A stretch of 35,537 bases of DNA from the NCBI GenBank assembly GCA_039111635.1, contig JBCAQO010000080.1, positions 1 through 35,537 of the forward strand, written 5' to 3'. Of this stretch, positions 23,100 through 31,333 are shown in pieces. Numbering within the stretch: the first letter of the stretch is position 1; every line of letters starts with the position of its first letter. Below the pieces are notes generated by a model. That model did not search any database. It had not been told where the DNA came from and worked only from the letters and a program-made list of their open reading frames with translations. Made by a program: the position numbers and the translations under genes. The stretch comes from Heterobasidion occidentale. Taxonomy: Eukaryota > Basidiomycota > Agaricomycetes > Russulales > Bondarzewiaceae.

Positions 23100-23460
23100 T
23101 GGCTGTTGGGACACATCTGAGAGCGATCATCCTCTTAGAAAGGCATTGTCCTCATCTACCCTCCCGACGAGCAGCCTTCCGAGAGCGACTTTCCTCCAGA
23201 AATGCCGTGCCTGTAGGCCGTCGTTCTTTGCGCTCACCCATTTCCATATATCTCTTGTCGAGCACCTTCCTCCAGAAATGCGTTACTCAAAATGCTGTCA
23301 TTCTTTCTGATTCACCCACCGGCCGGAGTCAGACGGCGGCGCGCGTTTCGCGGATGTTGAGACACATATCTGAGAGCGACCTTCCTCCAGAAATGTGTTG
23401 TCCTGTCTATCATCCCGACGAGCAGCTTTTTGAGAGTGCCTTCCTCCAGAACTGCATTGT
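23100..23460 (-). repeat. Diverged motif copies, right arm
   Basis: Five diverged or truncated copies lie near 23107, 23187, 23258 (truncated), 23368 and 23429, in the same polarity as the array. Spacers resemble the longer spacers of the left cluster (for example TTTCGCGGATGTTGAGACAC near 23345). This is the unamplified part of the right arm. Confidence 0.8.
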
Positions 23461-23487
23461 TCTTTAGCCGTGATTTTTTGTGACTCC

Positions 23488-24130
23488 ACTGGGCAGCGCG
23501 TTGCTTCTACGCGTTCCATATTATGACGGAAGTTTTCCACGACGAGAACTGGACCTACGAAACGCGATGTTGTTGAGACCATCCCTTGCGTGAAGAGGAA
23601 GGCGGACTGGGCACTGCGCTGGGTCTCCGATCGTCGCTCCACATTTACCGAGCGATGAGTCTTCTTTGCCACAGCAGAGGATATCTTCTCCTCCGGTTCT
23701 TTCACCTCAATTTTCTGGTCGAAGAAGCCTGGCCTTGTGCTTATACCTGGACTCTCCTTCTCCTACGAACTCACCAGTCGCCACGAGGGATTCCACACTG
23801 ACTCCGCATGCTTGTTGTTCAGCCATCTCAAGAGGCATCCACATCCTAACAGTCGTCCACATCGTCGTCGAATGCGTTGTTATCGAGGAGGAGCTCTTGA
23901 CAGGTGAGTACATGTTGATCACTACTGTAGCATTTGATGCTAATTGGATGTGGTAGATGCCCTTCCTACGGGGCTGATCGGTATGAATGCCGAGCTGACG
24001 TGACAGTACATCGAGTTTGTTGCGGACCGCCTCGCTCATTGCCCTCGGTGGCGAAAAGCATTACAATGCGACAAATCCCATCGACTTTCATGATCGCTTT
24101 GCAGAGCCATCTGTTTGAGAAGCCGGCGTC
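23488..24130 (+). pseudogene. Ribonucleotide reductase small subunit (R2) fragment, right arm
   Basis: The fragment begins at [19 protein letters not shown] (about 23492). After a frame change it continues [19 protein letters not shown] and STFTER, a stop, then [55 protein letters not shown] and LKRHPHP. An intron at about 23906-23955 interrupts it, followed by ALPTGLIGMNAEL, a stop, QYIEFVADRL and, after a last frame change, ALGGEKHYNATNPIDFHDRF. These blocks are the middle and C-terminal half of R2 in correct order, including QYIEFVADRL and the YNATNP motif. The stops and frameshifts make it a dead copy. It contains at least one intron, so it came from genomic DNA and not from a processed transcript. 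Confidence 0.88.
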
Positions 24131-24384
24131 GCTGTGACCTCCGCTTCTGCGTCGTCAAAGAAGGTTTGCATTGCGAGTGGGTTTGAACAACTCATAAATT
24201 TGCGATGTCACTTACACGTCTTTCTAGCATTAATGGCAATGTTGTTCTCCGCATCGGACTGTCACATTTGGTCCACTGCTCGTCACCTCATGGTCGCCTG
24301 GGGCTAGACCGTGACATTGTTTCTTCTGGATCTTTTACCTGGATACATACATATGGATATCGTCGCGCGTTTTGCGACTGCCGA

Positions 24385-24660
24385 GACGTCTCTGAGAGTG
24401 GCCTCCTTCCTCCAGAAATACGGTGTCCCTATCTATCTCGTGCACCTCTCTGAGAGCGACTTTTTTCCAGAAATGCGTTGTCCCCAGGCCGTCGTGCTTT
24501 GCGTCTCATCTTTCCACCGAGCAGCCGTGATCAGACGTTGTCGCGCGTTTCGCGGCTGTCGCGCCACATTCAAACCATTTTCCACAACGTTGCTCTTCTC
24601 ACATAACCATCCATCCTCCCGCCGAACAGCTTTCTGAGAGTGATCTTCCTCTAGAAATGC
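24385..24660 (-). repeat. Outlying motif copies beyond the R2 fragment
   Basis: Three copies (near 24392, 24448 and 24630) keep the right-arm polarity, with spacers like those at 23030-23100 (CCCCAGGCCGTCGTGCTTTGCG). The left arm has no matching copies outside its R2 fragment, so the two sides are not perfectly symmetric. Confidence 0.8.
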
Positions 24661-24699
24661 TGTGTCTTCAGGCTAAACGCGCACCCCATGTACAGCCGG

Positions 24700-25770
24700 C
24701 GGGTTGCAGCCACCGACCCACACACATCGTGCGCGCGGCCTCGAGAATTTGCTGATATACTTCCACGCAGGCGCCGAGGACCGACCCGCCTGTCAAAATC
24801 CACGGGACGCCCTCACGCTGCGACGCCTGGCCCAGGATCGGAGGAAAGAGAGACGCTGCAATGATGCCTTCGCGGAACCGCCTGACTTCTTCCTGGCCCA
24901 GCGATCAATGACCCAGATGAGGCCAGCACGGACGATGGACGGTGAACCGATACACACCACAGTAAGCCCACCTGGCCGTCCTCGTCACCCGCCTTCTCGA
25001 TAGTCGCGCGCGACCACTTCCCCCCTTCGCTTTCGGGCTGTCCGATTGGGAGGGGTTTCGTGCCCTTGTACATGGCCTTCTGCTGAGCGGAGGTGCTCGC
25101 GTTGGAGTGGAGGTCAGTGACATGGAGGGGACGGGGAGGAGGGATGGCAACGACGGGGCGGACGTTTCGACCCATGGGAACGATCTGGGGGAATGAGATG
25201 AGTCTGACCAAAGACGACGGCGAGCCAGAGGAGTCAGCTGAGACTCGCCACTATCTAGATTGAAACGTTGAGGGTGGATCGTCGAGTGATGAGTGTGGGT
25301 CTACACAGGCGAGTGGTTATGCGATGGATGGCTGTGGTTTGGGGACTTGCGCTGCAGCCTTGCGAGTTGGCGAGGTGTAACCAAATGCAGATTCGTCGCT
25401 GGAGTGGAGGGAGTATGAGGAGGAGCAGTTGCAGTGGCCCTGAGGATGCCTTGCAGGCGCGCCTCGAGCGGGACGGACGTGATGAGCTTCGGGCTGAGCG
25501 TGGTCACCGACGTGTCGACGCGCGCTTAGATGGAAGCCCCCCATCTTGAGGAGTGTGTGCCCGACCAGACTGACACAAGCGCATGCATTCTGCTCGACGC
25601 CGCTTGTTCAGAGCTGAGAGGCCGTGAGCACCACTGACAGTAGAGATTGGTAGATCCCGAGAAGGTGCGACATAAGCGAGACCCAAACGCTGAACGAGCG
25701 CCCAATCCTCAACTTGCGTGAAGACCAACCCCTCGTCTGTGTAACCTGGATCCCATGACGACAATCTCAG
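24700..25770 (-). other. Decayed coding remnants, probably - strand
   Basis: No intact gene is visible. Protein-like - strand stretches include FREGIIAASLFPPILGQ and PWILTGGSVLGACVEVYQQ (about 24870-24750), and VFTQVEDWALVQRLGLAYVA (about 25730-25670). The family is not recognised. Neighbouring frames carry the sense onward, as expected for a frameshifted relic. Confidence 0.3.
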
Positions 25771-25839
25771 TGAATCGACGATCGCTCGTGGTGAGAGGAT
25801 TCCTCTTCACTGCTGTGGTAGTTGACTGACGCAAATGGG

Positions 25840-26286
25840 AGGTTTTGGAGAAGCTTCTGGATAGGCACACGAGCGGTTTTGTCAGATGGCACGACTTCGT
25901 CAACGTGAGTGCCGTTTGCCCGGTGCGCGCGTCATGGCCTAACGAGAGCGTAGGCAATGACGCGTCTCGGTATCGTGATTGATGAACGGGAGGGCTTGCG
26001 AGTCGTCTTGGCGTCCCAGAGATGGGGAAACGTCACTCTCCACCGCGTGAGTACGGCCTTGAGAGAGAGTGATCTCACTCTGATCGTGGATGGCGGGACG
26101 TCAAAGCCGCATGGGCCGAAACTGGAACATCACGACCTGAAGCAGTGAGTATTCGCCACCATTTTTCACCTTGATATCACGCTGAAAATATTGCATAGCA
26201 TTGGGAGTACGCTACGTGAAGTCTACGCCTGGGACTTGTCCATGTTCGCGAGCGAGCGACCACAGATACATGGCAACCTGGTGTGA
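25840..26286 (+). CDS. Small protein with a HicA-like fold, 5' end unclear
   Basis: Three exons join in frame: about 25840-25904 (EVLEKLLDRHTSGFVRWHDFVN), 25954-26144 (AMTRLGIVIDEREGLRVVL, GNVTLHR) and 26199-26286 (HIGSTLREVYAWDLSMFASE), ending in TGA. The layout 'F...M..LG, variable loop, .+T.HR, then ..L+....W' resembles the compact double-stranded-RNA-binding-like fold of HicA-type proteins, which is common at the ends of longer agaricomycete proteins. The usual acidic and Pro/His positions after the HR are altered here, so activity cannot be claimed. No start codon or upstream exon was found, so this may be the 3' end of a longer, broken gene. Confidence 0.4.
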
Positions 26287-26455
26287 ATGACGGGCTCTTT
26301 GTTACCTCGATCGATGTTAAGTTGCACGATGATTTCTTGTTCTCGCTTGGCCCTGCGCGGCTGCCATATCATTACTGGGATGCCGTTCACACATGCCAGT
26401 CACTGGGGAAACTAACAATTCATTGCGTGCAAGTGGTCCACTGCTAAGTATGTAT

Positions 26456-27660
26456 GTACAGGAGGCTATCGATCAGCGACAACGAGGAGGCGTACACGGT
26501 GGCGGCGCGAAAACGGCGGCAGTGTCGACGGATACGAGAGCGGCGGGAGAGGGCCGATGACGAGAGAAGTGGGCGGCAGCGCCGAGGGAGTCGACAGCGA
26601 GACCCGCCAGCGTCGAGGGAGCCGCCAACGAGGAGGCAGGAGTTGCTGTGGAGGGAGCGGCGCCGTCGACGGGAGAGTCGTGCACGTCGAGGGAGGCGGA
26701 CGTCATCGTCGAGGGAGGCGGGCGTTGTCGTGGAGGAGGAGAGATGAGTCGCCGTCGATGGAGCGGCGTCGTCCAGGCGGCGTAGTCCAGACGGCATCGT
26801 CCAGGCGCCGTGGTCCAGGCCGTGGTCCAGGCGGGGACATGGTCGGAGCGTGCAGGCGGCGGGGTCGAGGGAGCGGGCAGGGTCCAGTGAGGCGGCCGCG
26901 TCGTAGAGGGTGCCGGGCGTCCAGGCGGCGTCGTCGACGAGGAGCCGACAGGGTCTAGTGAGGCGGCCGCGTCGTCGAGGGCGGACGACGAGGCGTCGAG
27001 GGAGCCGTCGGTGAGGCGCGGCCGAGTCGGCGTCGTCCAGGCGGGGGCGTGCAGGCGGCGGGGTGGAGGGAGCGGGCAGCGTTCAGCGAGGCGGCCGCAT
27101 CGTCGAGAGCCGGATGACGAGGCGTCGAGGGAGCCGTCGGTGAGGCGCGGCCGAGTCGGCGTCGTCCAGGCGGGGGCGTGCAGGCGGCGGGGTGGAGGGA
27201 GCGGGCAGCGTTCAGCGAGGCGGCCGCGTCTTCGAGGGAGCCGCCAGGCGGCGGCGTCCAGGCGGCGTCGTCCAGGCCGTCGTCCAGGTGGGGGCGTGGT
27301 CGGGGCGTGCAGGCGGCGGGGTCGAGGGAGCGGGCAGGGTCCAGCGAGGCGGCCGCATCGTCGAGAGCCGGATGACGAGGCGTCGAGGGAGCCGTCGGTG
27401 AGGCGCGGCCGAGTCGGTGTCGTCCAGGCCGTCGTCCAGGCGGGGGCATGCAGGCGGCGGGGTCGAGGGAGCCAGGTGCGTGGTCGAGGGAGATGAGGGC
27501 GACGTGAGAGACGAGGGCGGCATCGTAGCCGTCATCCTCGTTTGGGACGGGGTGGAAGAGGAGGCCGCGGTGGGGGAGGCGTCCAGGAGGTGCCGTCGTC
27601 GTCAAGGGAGAGGTGACGTCGAGGACGAGGCGAGGGCGCTTGCGAGGCCGGGCCGACGTT
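26456..27660. repeat. GC-rich minisatellite with a 129-bp higher-order unit
   Basis: The stretch is built from short words such as GGCGGCG, GTCGTCCAGGCGG and GTCGAGGGAG. A larger unit beginning GGAGCCGTCGGTGAGGCGCG starts at 27001, 27130 and 27388 (258 bp = 2 x 129, the middle unit being rearranged). All frames stay open on both strands because of base composition. I see no gene here. Confidence 0.85.
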
Positions 27661-27868
27661 AGAAGAAGGCGTCGGGGAGGGCTGTGACGCGTCAGCGTAG
27701 CGTACTTGTTATGAGCAGTTATAATAATTAGCGGCTGTTATTGCATAGATCGTATGGGCGAACGGTCTAGTCAAGGTGATGTCGAGGTGTCCACGGGGTT
27801 TGATGTTCGATTCCCGGTCTTTGCTGTATTTTGTAGCAGCTAGCAATCATTACTAATCACTCAGACAC

Positions 27869-27891
27869 ATCCGAGCTCGGATATATCCGAG
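27869..27891. promoter_or_regulatory. Overlapping palindromes with CGG/CCG half-sites
   Basis: ATCCGAGCTCGGAT (14-bp perfect palindrome) overlaps CGGATATATCCG (12-bp perfect palindrome). They give CCG-N4-CGG and CGG-N6-CCG arrangements of the sort bound by fungal Zn2Cys6 regulators. The site is about 400 bp upstream of the gene starting at 28282. A regulatory role is inferred from symmetry alone. Confidence 0.35.
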
Positions 27892-28101
27892 GTGGCTGCC
27901 TCTGTTGGGATTCCAAATTGTCGGAGATTTCCGATTACACACCTGGGACACTTTGACCGCCATAGCCACTGCAGTGACTAGTGACTCGGCGAGCCTCAGG
28001 CTACCAGCATCCTCATCATCCCCGTATCTCCATCTGCCGAATTCCCAAACTCCTTTCAAGATTGCACTAGATTTGCTAGTAGTATAACCACTCTCCGTCC
28101 G

Positions 28102-28162
28102 CTTGCTCATTGCAGGTGACTGGATTTTGAGTGCACCGTCATCCTTCCTTGCTCATTGCAGG
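28102..28162 (+). promoter_or_regulatory. Paired CTTGCTCATTGCAGG element, 28.3-kb gene
   Basis: Exact copies lie at 28102-28116 and 28148-28162, 46 bp apart. They are 120-180 bp upstream of the start codon at 28282 and point towards it. The pair matches those upstream of Ulp1 and of the Plavaka-like gene. Confidence 0.6.
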
Positions 28163-28281
28163 GTCGTTGGACATCAAGTCGAGTCCTACGTTATTATTGC
28201 TCATACTACTAGGTCAGTTCGCATCGCCGTGTTTTTCTTGTTCCTCCATTGGTTTACTGTCTCATTGGGCACGTTGCAGCC

Positions 28282-31066
28282 ATGGCCGCCGTTACTTGTT
28301 GGCAAGCACGGCCGCTTGAAAACCTTCGCGAAATTCTCGATTCTCGTCGATCCCTACTGCACGGCGAGCAGGTTGACGCCCTAGATTGTCTCTCTGCGTT
28401 GCTCCATTCCGCAATCACGATGAATTATGGATCTCCACACCAAACATGGACTTTGTTCCGGAGGTCCCTGTGCACCCCGACGACACACCCTTCAGATATT
28501 TCGGAGACGGCATGCTTGGTGCATTTGAACATCTGAAGTGGCCACAAGCTTTCGACCCAGTGGAGCCCCATTCCTATGCTGCGCCCATGAACCCGAGACT
28601 GAAGGAACTCCAGAAGGTCGACGATCATCATGGCTTACGAGCACCGGACTTTCCAGTGGACGACAAAGAAGGCGGCCTTCCTCAATTCGAAGATCCGGAT
28701 GCTGCGTGGTTTTCCTTCAAAGGAACGGACTTTCGTATCTGCGAGGAGCTGCCGCGCGCTTCAGTAGGAATCTTGTATGAGACAGTGCTCTCCCGCCTGC
28801 GCAAAGCGATGTTGGAAGTGCGTAGGATAGGAGACGAAATTGGGGCTCAAGAGTTTCCCGAAGGCACTCCGGCTGCTGTAGTCAATGCACACACGTCCAG
28901 CTACATGTACCAGAGACATCGATCTGAGGCCCTTTATCGTGCCTACGGTTCACTCTCGCAGATTCCAATGCCTTTCTCCGACACCGTCTTATGGTTTCGT
29001 GAGTTTCAGCGTATCCTGCTTGAATTACGCGCCTGGATTATCTATATGCTGGTAGTGAAACCTCGTATGGAGGATCCTACGTTCGATTGCCCTCAACCTG
29101 TTCTTCCTCTTCGCGGTGTCATCACCTCAAGTTTGTCAATGCTTCGAGAGTTGTTCCGGATTGGGATCCCGGTTTGGTACATCCGGAGGCGCACCACTCT
29201 TACAACCCGCACACTTATCATCTCCGTCAAGACAGTCATCAGAACCGGCATCTCCTTCAGCTCATCACAGATTTTTGAATATGCCAACCATCCCGCACCA
29301 AGGCCCCTCTCTGGGTGGAGGCGTCACACGGTGAACCGTTACGCGGCACCATTCAAGACAGGCTGCGAAAGTTTAGCTTGACCAGTCGACCAATTCTACT
29401 ACCGCTGGAGATCTATTCTCCTGCAACGGTTGGGGAAATCGAGCGGCAAAATCCGCCTGTGTGTCGGAATCATGCTATGTCAGGGCCGGATATTTCGCAT
29501 GTCATAGTCGATGAAATCCCGACCGAGCGTGACGTCAATAGCGACGAGCGGCAGACCGCGATGATCAGCGCTTTCACTGGTAATGTTTATGGTAAGACTC
29601 GATTGACTAGGTCAGGCTTGTGTAACTGATGCACAATTTGTTTAAATAGCCGCTAAGCTTGTACGAGATGGTCCTCGTTTCATCGATGACCCCGCTTGCA
29701 CCATGTTTGAGACCACCACATCCGACTTTGTTGTGCTCGCGTCGGCCTATTCATCTAATGATCAGTGGCGTAGAAGTCTGTTGTCGAGGTCTCGCTCATC
29801 TGACAAGCGTGGTAAGTTCCCTGCGTTGCGCCTCTATGGTTTCATTGTCACGCAACACACACAGAACATCGCCCACCATCGCCCGACGTGAAGAATGCTC
29901 CCAAGGTCCCAGATGTCCAATCAAACGCAAGTCATTCGCAAATTTCGAGTCCTCCGAAGACACTGGCGCCTCATAAGCAGCGTAGTAACAGCCATCGATG
30001 TCATGGTCCTTCTCCTAAAACAGGTCTCCGGGTTGTGCACCCCACTTGGCTTCCCCCACTCGCCCCGGGTTGGATAAGCGTCTTCGAAGAGACCATGGAT
30101 TTGGACGATGATCCAAATATGGCCCTTCAGTATCCTCTCCCCCCCATTCATCTGTTCTTTGCGGACAAAGGAGCCGTTTTTGGGCATAGAGTTCACAACT
30201 GGCTACGCATTCGCATGTGGTGTCTGCTGGAGGTTCTATGCCCTTCTAACCACTGTATGGTCCTGATGACGACCAGCCAATGGAGGATTGCATTAGAGGG
30301 GAGATATTACCTGCCAGACAACATGGTCAATTGTACCGTGAAGCCTCAATCCTCTTCACACGACATGGCTCGCTTACCACCATGGCCTCGCAAGACTAAA
30401 AAGGCTCGCTTGGAACCGCAAGTCGCGTCCAATGTCACCAGCGCTTCGTCGGTCGAGGTGCGCAAACGTAAGAAGGCCTTGGACAGACGTGTTGCAGATC
30501 GGGTCGACATAGGTGTCCGATTCCTGGTGCACGCCGGATTCGCACCATACGATGACACTACATCTCCGCAATGGGGCAGAACCTTCGTCACTAGCAAGAT
30601 GGCTCATGAGGATAAGGACCTCTGGGCTGAAGTAGTATGGGAGCTTTCGGTAGCTAATTTTCGTCTTGAACTCCTACAATTGGACAGGAAGGTTGTCATG
30701 GGTGTTTACTGTTACGAGGACAAACGGTATGCCGCCCAACGCGAAGGAAAAATCTGCCACATATGGGCCACGGGGGGTCTCAGCGTAGACTGGGAGCGTG
30801 AGAGTCGGTGGGTGGACCGACTTGTGATTGAAGATTGGGAGGCCAGGCGTGGTGCTGTGAAGGTAATGGCTGAAGTCCTCTGTGGATGGCCCGGCGGAAG
30901 TAAGCTTATGTGGCACAAGGATTACGATTCTAATTTCAAAGCTTTCACAGACTTCGAGCATGCGGTGTTTCTCTTTTATACTGTCACGTTTCACAAGCAT
31001 TGTGGGAGACTCCCTATTATGCCTTTATCGCAGCCCAAATCCCTCGCTCGTCACGTACATTCATGA
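28282..31066 (+). CDS. Large unknown agaricomycete protein, two small frameshifts
   Basis: From ATG 28282 the reading is MAAVTCWQARPLENLREIL, LHGEQVDALDCLSALLHS. A one-base loss near 28468 moves the sense to PDDTPFRYFGDGMLGAFEHL, LPRASVGILYETVLSRLRKA, STDFPVDDKEG-type blocks and FRIGIPVWYIR. A two-base (TC) gain in a CTCTCT run near 29307 then shifts it to WVEASHGEPLRGTIQDRL. Clean introns follow at 29592-29649 and 29812-29874, with a last long exon to 31066 containing PLPPIHLFFADKGAVFGHRV, DIGVRFLVHAGFAPYDD and WARRG-type basic segments. Together this is about 850 residues. I remember this family as widespread, multi-copy and uncharacterised in agaricomycetes; no enzymatic motif was seen. 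Both lesions are small and lie in simple sequence, so assembly error remains possible. A paired 15-bp element lies upstream. Confidence 0.6.
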
Positions 31067-31333
31067 TTTCGCATGTTTTTTTTGCCCTCTCACGCAATAG
31101 GTTCATGTCGCAAGTCTGATGCCATTCAGAATGATATACATGTATCAAACAACGCCGTGTCTCGGATCGTGAAAATGCCGTCTCTCGTATTCGAAGTACC
31201 TTTCAACCGTTCTTTTCGATCTACGAATGGTGACTAAACGGCGCTAATTAGAATGCGGAAGAAACCTACAAGCGCTCTCGGACTACCCCAGAAGCCTGAC
31301 CTTCTGCATTTCAACACTCAAAACTGGCCGTCT

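Larger units (their letters stand above)
15671..24660. mobile_element. Putative palindromic element with inverted repeat arms
   Basis: The left arm (about 15671-16945) and right arm (about 22245-23810, with further copies to 24660) are related as inverted repeats. Each holds, from outside to inside, a ribonucleotide reductase small-subunit fragment and then a cluster of a 27-bp motif. Motif orientation is opposite in the two arms. Spacers also match in reverse complement: left 16596-16672 against right 23030-23095, sharing CCGCTTGATGG and GACGCAAAGAA-like blocks. Between the arms lies a broken unknown gene (17414-21813). No transposase was found inside and no target-site duplication could be placed. 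A non-autonomous transposon, a Pack-type element or an inverted segmental duplication are all possible. Confidence 0.5.

Noticed and set aside
22118..23116. Long - strand and + strand open frames encoding repetitive proteins (for example FWRKVALRKLDRTIDGG units)
   Set aside because: All arise from a 69-bp period divisible by three. Several frames are open at once on both strands, and the left homologue of the unit is not coding.
15671..24660. Simple terminal inverted repeat transposon with a defined transposase inside
   Set aside because: No transposase motif was found between the arms and no clear target-site duplication could be located, so it is reported only as a putative element.
26454..27605. 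Arg/Ala/Pro-rich open frames in the GC-rich stretch
   Set aside because: Open frames occur on both strands in several frames, with minisatellite composition and no domain-like sequence.
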